A DNA stretch of 64,000 nucleotides from Ciona savignyi. Taxonomy: Eukaryota; Chordata; Ascidiacea; Phlebobranchia; Cionidae. The stretch is taken from assembly GCA_000149265.1 (NCBI GenBank), contig CH003313.1, forward strand, positions 975,686-1,039,685, written 5' to 3'. Below, piece after piece: positions 23,584-38,200 of this stretch. The first letter of the stretch is position 1; each line of letters opens with the position of its first letter. The notes under the pieces are model-generated. The model searched no databases, had not been told where the DNA came from, and saw only the letters and a list, made by a program, of their open reading frames with translations. The translations under genes were made by a program, and so were the position numbers.

Positions 23584-24626
23584 AAAATCTTTCAAAGCCT
23601 TTAAATTAAAACATTCCAGTCTTTCTACATTTTACCCTAAAATCAACGTGGGTAACTTTATTGGCTTCTTATTAATTTTAAGTTCAATCCTTTTAGTGTT
23701 AGTCTCACCTTAGTAGCACAAGTATCACGTTTTTTGTTTTAAGTTGCCCGAATATAAATTTTGTCTATCTGTTCTTAAATCTGTTTTATTAAGGTTAAGC
23801 AAAAGCTTACGATTCGTATTGGAAAATATTCACGCTGTGATTACATATAAGACCCACAGCATATCGGTTTTCAAAACCGATTCTTTTTAATATTTTAGGA
23901 ATTTCTCAGTTTGTACGGTACGCAAAGTAAGGCGCATTACGCACTGCAATTACGTATATCCGTACCGCAACGCAGTGGAACCTAAAAACAACCACCCAAA
24001 CTTCGGAGGTATTTGGCTTTAGATAAGTGTTGACCCAAATATCGTCCCAAAAATACCTAAAAAAACAACTAAAAAAATAATACATAAGTTTAACTTGTGA
24101 TTTTTATAAAGAACAAATTTACATATAGCTATTTAAGTTCAGTTTGATTATTAGAACATTTTTTTACTTTGTAACAAACAAATTATATGCATTTAAATAT
24201 GCTTTACAAGTTTACATCATGTGTTGCAAAACTAAAATTATAAGATTAAAACTAAATTTACATAAAGAATAATTCGACACTTTATTTAAGTTACATCGTG
24301 TTTTCGATTTGAAATAATTAAAATGATTAAATAAAGTCTGGCATTGTTATACCCAATAGTTCGGTAATGATCACAAAAGCCATGCATAAGCATGACCAAT
24401 CCAAAAATATTCGAGAAAAAAGATCGTATTCGCTAATAAATAGACATATGGTATCGATAAAGATGGTATGGTCAAACTATTCTCCATTGAAACAATGTAA
24501 ACAATTTTTCTTGTTTTGGTTAATGTTTACCAATCTTGCTTGCGGTTAGCTTTGCCCCGCCATCTTTGGATTATTAAATGTACGACACGATAACATAGAG
24601 CTGAATAGTTGTGACAATTATGGTTG

Positions 24627-24745
24627 TTGGGCTAAATGGTTAACGCGACCGATACACATATACTGAATTGTATTTAAAAACGGTATTTGTTATGAACTCA
24701 TCTTATATAGATTTGACACAAACTTTGGTAAAAAAATTGCAGACC
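24627..24745 (+). repeat. tRNA-like SINE (family T), diverged
   Basis: GGGCTAAATGGTTAACGCG and CGATACACATATACTGA are kept, the B box is decayed, and the tail is A-rich. Confidence 0.65.
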
Positions 24746-25499
24746 TGGATCAGACTATTGCAAAGTGTACTATGGGCATATAAGTATCGATATAATCCAA
24801 AATACCGTTGTTACACTTTTAAGATTAAACTCATGCGAAAAGAATAATATTTCATTAATACGGGCGTAGCCGCTATACGTTCTCATGACTTTAAGAAACA
24901 TACTGTTTTGTTGTACAATGTAAGAAAGGACCGATCAGGTGATTTGGTTCTCACATGCCAGCACAGCAGGATTACCTTGACGAACACAAAGTGAGACCAA
25001 CGGTCACGAATGCTACTCGTGACTCCTCGTGACTTCTGTTTACTTTTAACTTTCCGGCGTGTATAATGTTACCACCAGATTACACGTGGCCTGAACCGTT
25101 GTGTCTGTCTGAATCGGACGAATTCTTGTTCTTTAGATCGGTCGTTAAGTAGAAAAGCTATTTTCTCATTGTCTATTTATATGGTTGTATTTTTCCTTTT
25201 AAAAATGATAAGCATTTTATACAATCGTGTAATTTTAATTGTGTCAACTTATGTAAAAATCGGTCTGTATGTGTCTGTATATTCTATATGTTTAAAGGGG
25301 GTGTAGGCCTACTTGTTAAAAATGACTTGTCTCTAGTTACTTCTAGTATAATGTGATATAAATGTGTTATATAAAATACAAAAACACTGGTAATCGTCCG
25401 ATCACTTCCCACCTCCCGGGTTACCTAATTATTGCAGGACGTTGTATATCATTGGTGTTCTTTAATTTATTACAACCCCTTTAACAAGTGGTTCTAAGC

Positions 25500-25605
25500 A
25501 ATGTTAAATCCTTTGAACATCGACATAAGCGACAAGCTAGAGGCCATTTGTGATTCTACAACTACTTAACTGAAAGGCGACGCTCTAAACCACCAAGCGT
25601 CTTAT
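25500..25605 (-). repeat. SINE family V fragment, minus orientation
   Basis: The minus strand reads GCTTGGTGGTTTAGAGCG and TCGCCTTTCAG, the family head, followed by a decayed middle. Confidence 0.55.
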
Positions 25606-25721
25606 AGCTGGTATACCAGCAACGACAGAGTATACCAGTCCTTTTTTTTTTAATTTTTAATGTTTTCTTGGGACTCACCTCACAATACCAAATCAGGTAC
25701 GGTGCATACAAATACACGTGT

Positions 25722-25840
25722 ATGCAAACGGTTGCTTGCCCGAATGGTTATAGTGACCTATAAAGATACCAATTTGTAGAAAATCGGTCTTAGTGACGAA
25801 AAACCATCATTGGTTCGAAAGTGTTCAGTAAAAAAATAAA
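25722..25840 (+). repeat. tRNA-like SINE (family T), diverged
   Basis: GCTTGCCCGAATGGTTATAG and ATTGGTTCGAAAGTG mark the A and B boxes; a short A-rich tail follows. Confidence 0.65.
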
Positions 25841-26817
25841 CATACATAAATATTTAGCGTACACAACTTTAATTAGTAGTACATACCAATGTCTGATCTA
25901 ATATTGGCAAATTCGCATTAAAACTCATTCGCCTTATACATCAATGCAAAGCAGACAGCGACATGATATCTATGTTTATTTTAATTGTCTGGTTATATAA
26001 ATAGCGTCGTTTTATTCATTTCTAAGAATATGACATGCGTTTGCAAATGAATTCCCCTTATATTATGCCATAGACTCATGAAACACACTCATAAATTAGG
26101 CCACGTCATTCTTGCAAGTTGTTACTCATTATTGCGATTTGAAGAGTATTGTTACGTCACCGTGAGATGATCAAATTACGTCACACTTTATTGAAAGCAC
26201 GCGACCCATACAGATTGGATTCTTAAGTTATTTTTTAAATTATCTGCAACGCTTACGGAACTATGCTATAAAAGCCAATGCCTGGACATAATCTATACAA
26301 TATAGAGGTATAGCGATCCTAATCAAAACAAATAAGAAAACTAATTAAGATAGGATTTTTTTAAGTTTTTGAGCAGAAGAACAGTTTTTCCCCAGTTAGC
26401 ATTACTGATTTGCGATTTGAAATTAGGCCACAAATATTCGTATCAGGAGTTAAATTTAGTTGTTATATTTAAAAATTATTTAAAGAATTAAAATTCTAGG
26501 GGAGGAAAGCATTTGTTGTTTTCGCCATTTTTGGGAGGGAGATCAAAGATTCGACAAAGAGTTCAATTTTTAGTAGTGTGGTGGCTGCGTTAAAAAAGAT
26601 CTAGCCTTATTTTACTGCATTATATACGTTTAGTTATAACCTTACTCCGGCAAAGGTACTATCACCCACATTTAAACCTTGACGCTCGACTGTTACCGTA
26701 TAACCCTCTGAAGTCTAACCTGAACGACAACTTAAACTCTGTCAACATTCTCACAGCATGCTGCACAAACCTGGGGTATAAGGTCATTGTTAGATGATAA
26801 TAAGCACGTCATAGTTT

Positions 26818-26940
26818 GTTTTTTTTTGTTTTGTTTTTTTTCGAGCCAAGTTTTGAACCCATTATAGATTCTTCATTAAGAACATTTTATATAGGAAGCA
26901 ATATATTAATTGGCCGCGTTAACCATTCGGTTTAGTTGGC
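26818..26940 (-). repeat. tRNA-like SINE (family T), minus orientation
   Basis: A T-rich start, then CGAGCCAAGTTTTGAACCC (complement of the B-box end) and CCGCGTTAACCATTCGG (complement of the A box). Confidence 0.7.
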
Positions 26941-29125
26941 GATTCAAAAATTCGAGATTAAAATAAGGGCATCATGCATATTTACCGCGTGTGGGGACAA
27001 TGTCCCTTTTTATAGGACTCTTTAGATTTTTAGATTACCCCATGCGTAAAGTCGGGTCGGACTCAAAACAGTGTATTAGTTATTTTGTCTATTCTTTATG
27101 GATTAACAAAATCTAATGAATAAACGTGCTAGGAGCATTTCACAGAAACACAACAGGAGGATGTTTGGAAATTACCTACTTAGACATGAAACACTGACGA
27201 CCGATTACCTTGCCGTTATAAGAATATTCTGTTTTTTCACAACGTTCCAAATATAAATTAATTAACGACCTAAATGAGTATTTGTATTTGTTAATTTACC
27301 AACATGCGTTTGTTTGTCTTTTTGTGACCTACGTGTAGCCTGTAGTTGGAATAAACCCTTCAATGCGCATGCCTTTAAGGTAATTTAATCCCGGCTCACT
27401 AAGTATTCAACAAGCCCGACATTGCCTTTTTATAATATTAACGCACCATATAATTAAGGATGTTCATGAACCCAGAGAAGAAAATTGAAAAACAACACGG
27501 TGGGTAATTCATGACTATAAGCTGCATAAATCTCATATTTAAATGAATAATAACATAAAGACAAAAACATGATAATATTAAAAATGTCCGTAAAAATGCG
27601 TATGTACAATTGTACATATATGACATCAATATACATACATAACCTGCGTCAATGCCACCTTCATATGATCCACGGCATACTTAATGATTTATTTGTAATT
27701 ATGACAAAAGCGCCTACTGCCTAATAGCTTAATTTAAAAATCACACGTCTCGCTTGGCCAATGACGTGTTCAGCGCGGGGGAATAACCTGTTTCGTTTCA
27801 CCAGTTTGGATGCAGACCGATACATATATATCTATTCATACTGGCGTCGAAGCGTTATGATTGCAGTTGTAAGGTAACCTAAAGTAAAGCAAATATTCAT
27901 AAAAAATAAAGGATTACAAGAAATAAAAGGAAAGTTTACAAGTAACATTGAGGATAAATAAACAAACAGCGATATTAGTTTATGGAGTATTACAGTAATT
28001 TTAGGGGCGGGGACTTCCGCAATCCTTCTAGATTACAAAACCGTAAAATATGCAAAACTTCTCCTTTATAAAGTAAGTCCTGCTTTATATCATTGGACGT
28101 TTAAAAAAAAAATTCTCGGTAATTTGATAGAAACTCCGAGGTGTATCGTAACAATATTTAGGCCACTGATTAAATATACAGGCGACATAATACGACTGTT
28201 ACTTGGCTTTAGAATAACTTTATTTTTTAAGCGAAAGTGGGTTTATTAGAAAAAAGGTGAAAATATAATCCTCTTGATCTATAAATCTACCGTTTCCACT
28301 AGTCTATAGGGACTGGCGTACAAAGACGTAGTGCTCATATGGATATTTGCATGTTTTAAAGTGCGTGTGATTAAGGGTCGTTCATTAACTCAAACGACAC
28401 AGCAGTATGCAATAAATGTGGTAGTAACAAAATATTTAAATTAGGATGGGTATTTTGTTCTTAAAATTTATTTCTAATTTTTAACACCCCGACACAGTGT
28501 TTGTTAAACTACAAACGTCAGGGCGAGCAGTCTTTTTGTTTTAGCTTGAAGACAGTAATGTATACCAACTCTTATATAGTCAGTTTTATACTTCATCAAA
28601 ACAGGCTTAAATATGTTATTGTAAGGATGTTGAATGCAGAAAAATAAAATATTTTTTTTATTTCGTAGCCGTTTAGACTGTTGGGTGAAATATATTTGAA
28701 GATTGTTTTGAACCTACAAAAACTAAATCATGGTGAGTTTGCAACTAAGAACATAATTATATGTCGCCCGGCAGATTGGTTTTCATGTCCGACTGCTACA
28801 CAGAAAAATAGCGTTTATTAACGGACCCACGAAGTGTACACATATCAAAAACCATGACCTGGAAACAAATCTACATAGAAATAAATCATCCATGTTTTAT
28901 ACTCGAAAGAGACAAATGTAATGGACGTTAACACGGGCACAATCGTTAGATCAACTCGTCGCCATTAAAGGAATGCTGGGGCTACGACAGTGTATTGTTT
29001 ATAAAACTGCCCAAGAACACAGATAAAAAACCAGGAGATGGTTTCTATTTAACCACCTTTTGCCTAAAACCGATGTCACCTGCAAATATAAATAACCTCT
29101 GCTGTGCCATCTTTAATTACTAACC

Positions 29126-32100
29126 GTGTTTAAATATGTCAAAAATATCTTGATATTAAAATTGCTATTTGAACAGGGATCGTCGAGTTCAACTTTCAAC
29201 AAAGTTGACGTCAAACAAACTGGGGGAACTCCTCTACAGATAGTTACGTCATCGCCGTACCCTAGAAATTTAAAGAAAATTCGAAAACGAGAATTTTCTC
29301 ATTTAAAGGGTAAAATAAATGGCTAAAGAAGGTATTGGCAATCAATCTGGTTTGAAAGAATTTTTTGGGAAAATCCCAGAACCTCGTCAAACGGGGAAAG
29401 TTCAAGTGTGAATCCTGCAGTGAATGGAAAAACCGTGAGATATTATCTTAGGTGTAATCAATCTTCAGATTATCTCTCTTCCACCGTCGAGTTGTCGGGG
29501 ATATTGCAGTGAGTAATATACATGTTCAGGACGGGTTCGGGTGATATCAGCTAAGTGCATTGTCAACGGACCCCGCTCTTTGAGCTATCCGACAATCATT
29601 TAAGTGGAAGTCAAAGCATTGATCCGTCTATGTGTTTGGAAGGACAAATAACTGAATGAGATGGGATACGTAACAAGCAATCACCCGAATCCGGCAGCAT
29701 TCAAAGCTGTCAGAATTTAAGTGTACTTGCTTGTTAAAGCGGAATTCCCTCATCAAGTTTCGGGTTTTGAGCAAACAAAACAAATTGCATCTACTGCTTT
29801 TTGGAAGGAGTATCGTGGACAAAGGGATTAAATGAAGTAAAGCAAAGAAAATTGCCACAAAAAATAAAAACAAAGGCCCACTCAGAAGAGTAATCTTGCG
29901 TGTCAAAAGGAAAACATAATTAGTTCCTATACCCATTTTTGAAGATTTTTTTTGTGTATTTGGCAACCCACAAATATTTAAAAGTAACCGAACGTTTTGT
30001 ATATTACCATTATTCTAGTTAAATTTAAATCAGGTCACACTTTTCTGGACTTCGCTGGCTGCTCGCTTTATTCCAGCCGACAAATCAACGAATATACGCA
30101 GTCGTTAAAGAGAAATGTATATGGAAATCCGCACAGTGGAAACCCAAGCAGCGATCTAATGGCTGCAGAAGTCGAAAAGGTGATGTCATTCGTGATTATT
30201 TGTAACTATTAACGATTATTTTTAATCAGCCATGATACATCACGCAGACCTTTACGCTCAATACCGCGTCTTTTCTTGGCCTGCGGTCTTCGGTATATTC
30301 AACATGATTCATATAAGATGCGTCAATTAACATCATACGCATTTAATACGAGCGCATGGCGCATCGCTACAGACAATACGCAAAATCCTGGTGCCGTAAA
30401 TAGAGTTGCACCTGCACAATGAACGATTAAGAACGCTGTTGTCATACAAATTCAATACCAGAGCTGCAAACACTCTGTGTGTAGCACTTGGTTAAACTAC
30501 ATTTAGTCTTTACCTTCAGTGAATTCAAACTCGATTTTAAATTAGAAATTTAGAAAAATCTTTTTTTTTGAATTTCACACCAATGGAAATCACCGAAGCC
30601 CCTAAATTCCATTACGTCACATTCATGCGGGTGATCAACAAGCTATTTTGGGGCAAGCATCTTCCTAATCGCTTTGTTTAAAATTCTTTCAAGTTTACTA
30701 TCCAATCCTATAAAAGTTATAAAAGCTTGGTAAATATTCCTAAGTCTAGCCGCTAATTTGCATATATCTTCGCAGTAGTATATCACCTTAGCGGTCGTTT
30801 TCCATAAAGGGCCAAATGAAGTTTGTTTGACCTTTCTTTAACTTGGCGAGAAAGTCGGTATTTACATTACTCTCGGTTATTCCGGATGCTAGATTTCCAC
30901 AAAACAACCAACTATAGTAGACATGATACACTTTTACGCTCAAGCTTTATTTTATATCAAATGCTGACTAATTATTGCAGGTCAGAAACACTGTTCTTGC
31001 ATTTTTCAACACAACGTCATCGGAATATTCAATTATTTTCACATCTGGTGCAACTGCTGGATTGAAGTTGGTGGCGCAATCGTTTGACTGGACTCCAGGT
31101 AATAATTTGTATAAGGCTATAATAGGAATATTTAATAAACGCTTATGTATACCGATCGGTTAGTTCAAATTTGTCAAATGCGTCGTCGTTGTGCATGTAT
31201 ATAGGTAATTTAACCATACAGCACACTGCAATTCAACCATACATTTCACGAGATAATCTGACGCTTGATTTTGGAAAAATTCTCTCCGTTTTCCTATTTC
31301 CGAAGCTTAACCCTTTAGAAACGATAAGACCAAATTTGGCTTTTTTGACATGTGCTCATTCAAAATAAAAAATCTCCAAAATTTTTTATCCAAACTGCTA
31401 AAGTTTGGTCTCTTTGGAAAGCTATATGATATATCTTTTGAAAAATACAAAAATAAACATAACTTTGCATTTGAAATTTTTAAGTAAAGTTTAGTTGAAT
31501 TTTATTACTTTTTTTGGTCTAATTTTGAGGGGGAAGTCTCACAAAGAACGTTTTTTGCTAATACTACGCCCAAAATGTGCGTTTTATTTAATGTCTCTAT
31601 GGCAGTAGAATCAGTTTCGCTTCTTGGGATGTCCCGGATGTGATCTTACCTGTTTTTTTTACATTTGGGGGGGGGGGGGGGGGGGGTTAGGAACTTTATA
31701 GTTATAGTCGCAATTTGGTTCAAACACTTCATTTATAGTTTATTTCAAAGAAAATTAGTAAGCAAAAGAAATGTGGACTTTATAGTAATCTAAATTTCTA
31801 TTCTAACATTTCTTATAATAAAAAAAACGAAAAAAACTTTCGGATGGGTGTACCTGTAACATGAAATTAGTGACGTAATATTATTTTAATGACGTCATAA
31901 AACCAAAAGTATAATATAATTGTAGGAAATTTGTTTTTGAGTAACTTTGTAAAAGTAAGTTAGACTCTATTGTAAACAAACCAAAAACTACAACATTGTA
32001 TAAGAAAGAATATGACGTGGACGTCAAGATAGTGACGTCATCAAAAAATAAAAATTTTAGAAATTTTGGAAATTTTATTTCGATCAACTCTAGTGTTGAA

Positions 32101-35100
32101 CATTTTGCTCTAACTATAACACGAGAGGCGCTAGATAACTACAAAGCGGACTCGGTCAAAACACGCAAACTGCGCAAAAACAATCTCGTTTCTAAAGGGT
32201 TAAACATAAATATTTGTATGCCCAGAATATACCCCTGATTTAAAAAAGTTGATTTAAAAGTCATCCTTTGTACAGTTGTGGTAAAATATCATACAGAACC
32301 ATGTTTTGGAAAAAGTCTGTCCAGCCGTACACTTCAAGGTTGTGTAAATTCTTCAAGAAAACATTAGTACGTGGCATATCTAGGCACATGAAACAAAATC
32401 ATACTTGTTTTTAACTTATATTTCACCAACTTAATAGTTATATGATATCCAGGCAAATCAGTGTATGCGTATCTAGAGGACAACCATACATCTGTGGTGG
32501 GCATCAGGGAGGCGGCCATTGATAAAGGAGCTCATTCTGTTTGTCTCAGGTTCCCAAAGTATGTCGTTGTCCAGTTGCTATTACAATGGATAATGTTTAT
32601 GTATTTGTTTTGTCGCCACCTATACCAACATGGAAAACACGAGAATCGCGTGAAACACATGTTAAGCACAGTAATTGAAAACATGGCGTATTTGGATCTA
32701 TATTTATCGAGTGTAAAGCCTGGTCCGAATAATTATCGGATCAGGGCCTAAGATATCGTTTTACAAAATATTGAGCTATCCATCAACCCAGATTTGACAA
32801 CGTACATCATTAAATGTTTTCGAAAATATTTTCTGGAAAACCGTTCTTCTGTTAATTGAAATTGTCTTTCAATTTATATTGGTTAATGTCTAGCCATTTT
32901 ATTAAGGTTGTAGTAATGTGTATACGGGCATATACTTCTATATTTTCCGTACTTTTGACTTTCTTTTATGGTAAATCGTTTGGAAGTTCATACACATTCT
33001 TATCCTTTCTTTGTCGAGATATCGGCTACTAGAAAAAACAACATATTTATTTTTTTGATGTTTCTATTTGACGGGAATTATAAACGTAGTAAACTCAATA
33101 TACTACTTCCGCATTCAAGATTTATTCAAGATTTATACCGCATTCAAAAGAGCCCATTAACTAGTATTACATCATAATTAATACATAGGTCAACAAGAGA
33201 CATGTCAGACCTAAAGTCCTTCACACCAAGTGTGTTGGAGCCGGGAAACCACCAAGCAGTAAATAATAACCACCATCCGCAGTTGAAGTCAGGGGGAAGG
33301 TAGAGACAAAGTTATATTGTTGTTTGTGTTATTTACCTTTCTGCTAGACATGAAAACTTTTATTCCAAACGGTCATATGTTAATGCTTTTAAATTCTACC
33401 AGCAAAGGTGACTTATTACAAAAACTAATGTATGTTAATATTAGCAATAAAATTATGTGAAACGTAAACAGATTTTAAACTTATGTCTTTGTTTGGTATT
33501 TTTCAGAAAAGAACTGTCCCATTTATTCGCGTACCCTGCACAAAGCAATTTCTCCGGTCGAAAATATCCATTAAACTGGATCCAAAATGTAAAGAAGGGG
33601 ACTATTGGAAGTGTTTTAGGTAAGTTTGCCTTTACGATTTTATTTTGCAAATACAATTGAAGTAAATGTGTACAAATATACCAACACTTTCCAGGTAATT
33701 CAACCGCAGATACAACTTTTACTGACGTCAAATCCACTTGGTTCACACTGGTTGATGCAGCTGCTTTTGTTACCTCATCACCTCTTGATTTAGGGAAATT
33801 CCCAGCAGATTTTGTGGTTTTATCCTTTTACAAGATCTTTGGCTTTCCTACAGGTACGTTATAAACAATAATAAACCGAGTTGCGCGTTTAGTTCTTTAG
33901 ATATTATTATTGTTTCATCCGAATAGTATTGGACGGTAAAAATTTAAAAGAAACTGTCTAGGCCACACATTTTTTTAAGCAATGCGAGTCGCATAAACCC
34001 GGATTTGTTTCTATTGGTTAATTACCGACATTACGAAAGTTACCAAGAATTACTGTGACACTATGATCAGAACCCGTTTAAAAAGTGATACGCTTTCTGC
34101 TCACAAATTTCCACCTCGATTTATCTTTTAATGTCAGTATTATGCGAATATATAACTAAATTCATCCATCTTCTAGGAATCGGAGCACTGTTGGTACGAA
34201 ACTCAGCAGCTCGGCAACTGGATAAGGTATACTTCGGAGGTGGCACAACCCGAGTTTATTTACCCTCGGAAAACTACAGCGTCTTAAAAACGAAACTTCA
34301 TGAAAAGTAGTGTAACATAACAGTTATATTTTGCAACGGTGTAAATATCTTACAAATGGCATCGTTTGTACTAACCTAAATGTTTATATTTAACAAAACA
34401 CATAATGTTGCAAGCTTTCTATAAGCTTACGTATCGATAAGGGCACTTGTGATGCTATTTCTTTTTTTCTATAAAATTTGCCTAAATACGTAGCTTCAAT
34501 GTGGGATTTAGTTCCTTTTTAACACATATTGTATTACAAATGATAACATAGCGGTGAAATTAGTCTAATTTAGATTTCTTGTTCTATTCTTATTGTATGA
34601 CAAAAAATTAGGTATATTTCTAGATATAATATTCATGTGCAGTTAAGTGTCGCTGTGTCGTATAAAAAGCCGCATGGAACTCGTGGTCATTAATATTTTT
34701 ACCTTAATTGATGTATGAAAATAAAAAATAATATATGTTAACCTATAGATTTGAAGAAGGAACAATCGCTTTTCTTGATATTCTTGCACTTAAACATGGC
34801 TTCGCGACTATTTCACGCATCACTGGGCACATGGAAAACATAACAAACCACCTCTTCAATCTTATTCACTGGTAAGTCCTGTCAAAACTTTTCTGTAATT
34901 ACGTCTACAATGTTGTGTAAATATATTACCAAAAATTCCATTTTGCCAACAAACTGAAAAACAATTTTACTCTTTACACTTCTCTATAATACAACCTTGC
35001 CGTGTTGATTTTGCTCTTCAATGTAAATTGCAGCTTTATCACAAGTCAAGCCAAAAAACATGTGACACTTATTTTTGTCGAAAATTAACATTTTTATCCA

Positions 35101-35215
35101 AGTGTTATCGGGTTTACCAACCAGGGAACGGCAACCTGCGCTTTTTCATCCCTCTGATACAGCTCTTAATTATGGGTCCCATTTGAAAAATTGGGACACA
35201 TATTGTTTTTGTCCG

Positions 35216-35247
<32 letters not shown>

Positions 35248-38200
35248 TTTTTCGTCAAACGCTTGACAGGCATGGCATGTCGCCCCGACATCTACCAGAA
35301 GGAATAACGGAATCGCAATGAGACTTCGCCATATGTTAGACAACATGTTCTAGATGAACAGAAACCAAAATTTTGGGAGATAAAACCAGGGGAATTCCCC
35401 TGGGACGTTAAAAACCAAAACGATATTTTTTTCTAAAAAATTCGCTTTTTTAGGCATAGCGCTTAAACGACAGCACCAATTTAAATCAGATTTGGTGAAA
35501 TGTAAGTGCATTACTAACTGATTTAACACTAAGAAGAAATAAAAAAATTACCTAGGGAAATACCCTAAACAATAGGATTTTGTTCTCAAATCATGATTGT
35601 GACAAGCACGCCATGTCGCCCCGACATCTACCAGAAGGAAAAATGGAATCGCAATGAAACTTTGGTATTTGTTGGACAACATGGTCTAGATGAACAGAAA
35701 CCAACATTTTGGGAGATAAAACCAGGGGAATTCCCCTGGGACGTTAAAAACCAAAATGGTATTTTTTTTCTAAAAAAATCGCTTTTTTGGGCATAGCGCT
35801 TAAACGACAGCACCAATTTGAATCAGATTTGGTAAAATGTAAGTGCATTAGTAACTGATTTAACACTAAGAAGAAATAAAAAAATTACCTAGGGAAATAC
35901 CCTAAACAATATGATTTTGTTCTTAAATCATGATTGTGACAAGCACGCCATGTCGCCCCGACATCTACCAGAAGGAAAAATGGAATCGCAATAAAACTTT
36001 GGTATTTGTTGGACAACATGGTCTAGATATACAGAAACCAAAATTTTGGTTGATAAATCCAGGGGAATTCCCCTGGAACGTTACAAAACAAAGCGGTATT
36101 TTTTTCTAAAAAACTAGATTTTTGGGCATAGCGCTTAAACGACAGCACCAATTTGAATCAGATTTGGTAAAATGTAAGTGCATTAGTAACTGATTTAACA
36201 CTTAAAAAAAATAAAAAAAATACTTAGGGAAATACCCTAAACAATAAGATTTTGTCTCAAATCATGATTGTGACAAGCACGATATGTCGCCCCGACATCT
36301 ACCATAAGGAAAAATGGAATCGCAATAAAACTTTGGTATTTGTTAGACAACATGGTCTAGATATACAGAAACCCGAATTTCCGGCGATAAATCCAGGGGA
36401 ATTCCCCTGGGTCGTTACAAAACAAAACGGTATTTTTTTCTAAAAAATTTGCCTTTTTTGGGCATAGCGCTTAAACGGCTGCTCTAACTATATTTAGATT
36501 TGGTGAAATGTTAGACCATTAGACAGTATGTGCCAATTAAAAAAAGAAAAAAACATTTACTTAGGGTAATTACGTTAAAAACAAAGTTATGTTCCTGAAT
36601 TAAGATTGTGACAGGCATGCCATATCGCACTGACATCTCCAACAAAGAGTCTACAAATCAGATTAAAACTTTAAGAATTGTAACATAACATGACCCACAT
36701 GTGTTAAAACAGAAACTTTTCTACTAAACCTAGGGGAATTGCCTGATACCATGAAAACTAAATCGGGCTGTTTTGGCAATTTAGCTTCATTTCACTTCGG
36801 CGCTTGAAACAACGGTTTAATTTAAAGCATTTGTGGTGAAAATGTTCGTAAATTTAAGACGTTTATTCTTTTTTGAACTACACATGGAAAGGAAATTTGG
36901 TTTGATAACTACGGGACCCATGCGTTTATGCTTGCAGAAACAAACTACACATTCAATGTATAAAATACAAGTTGTGGTGACAAGGGACCCTGTAGCATAA
37001 ATATATGGCATACAACATGTGTTTTACAAATAGTAGTGGTTAAACAGGTGGTTGACACTCTCTAGTATTATTTAATAACTATGCAAAAGTAAAACAAACA
37101 GAAAACCACTCGCGTCTTTATCTCACACAGCATTGTTTTCTTTTTATTGCGAAAATGGTTTTGCGGTTTCCAGTGATTTTTATATTGTGAAATATTGGTT
37201 AAAATGTCTCCTTAAGTGCAAACGGTTGCAGACCCCTGAACTAATAGTACTAAATTACTAATCTCAGCTTATGTCACTAAGACATGTAAATAAAGCACAG
37301 TCTGGTTTATGTTATAGAATTTAGTAATATTCTATATATATCAATAGGTTGTACAACAAACTAAACACCCTCACTCACAAGAACGGAGAGAAATGCATTG
37401 TAATTTACACCACAACTAGATATTCGAAACCCACTTTACAAGGGGCCACAATTGCTTTCAACGTGCGGGGAATGGATGGCAGGTATCAACCTAGTGTAAT
37501 TTTATAGTCTATAAACTCTATAAAGTGATAAATGAGAGTTAAAATTGCGATCATTACAAACAATGCGTTTGTGATTGCATAAATGCTATTTTATTATCCT
37601 CAAAGACCCACTTTAAAGTTTTCAAATTACGTCTGTGGTACGATAATCGCGACACGAATTTATTAGTATCGTAAATGACATGTACCGATAGTATGGCGAT
37701 TATCGATTTATTGTTACAGCCCTAGTTATGTAGCTCATATTACATAAAATTACGCTGTGAAACAACAAATTTTTAAAAAGGCTCACAAATTTTGTGCATT
37801 TTATAAGGGATATAAATTATGAATATTACTACCAGCATTACATAAACGTTTTGGTTAAGTTCACAACTGAATAAGAGTTTGGAAGTACCTGATTGTAAGC
37901 ATTTACTAAGTTTTTTTACTATAGGTACATTGGGTATAATGAGGTTTTATCAACGGCTGCGAAACAAAACATCCATTTACGCGGAGGGTGCTTTTGTAAT
38001 GTTGGGTCTTGCAATTATCTTCTTGGGATTGGTGATAAAAGAATAAAACAATTGCATAAGGTAATGTATCAATATTTCTGTGTGTTCTAAGATTATATCT
38101 GCATTACTTAAACCAACAGGTTTTTGATATTAAGTTTAGCATTTTATAATATTCTAAACAACTTATAACGTCTACGGCACAAAATATTCCAATGAACGAA

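Larger units (their letters stand above)
23590..29125. other. Gene-poor region, 5.5 kb
   Basis: I find no convincing coding exon on either strand here, only short random frames of about 60-75 residues. Three family T SINEs and one family V fragment are listed separately. The first 300 bases right of the LINE are TACGT-rich near 23910-23990. First exons of the following MOCOS-like gene could hide near the right end. Confidence 0.5.

Noticed and set aside
29628-29966. 112-residue minus-strand frame in intron 1 of MOCOS-like copy 1
   Set aside because: Mostly hydrophobic low-complexity translation of AT-rich DNA, with no splice support or known motif.
35593-36443. Recurring short frames starting MIVTST
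   Set aside because: They are translations of the 336-bp tandem repeat, with frame breaks between units.
35268-36850. CRISPR array
   Set aside because: Units are about 336 bases without unique spacers, in a eukaryotic intron.
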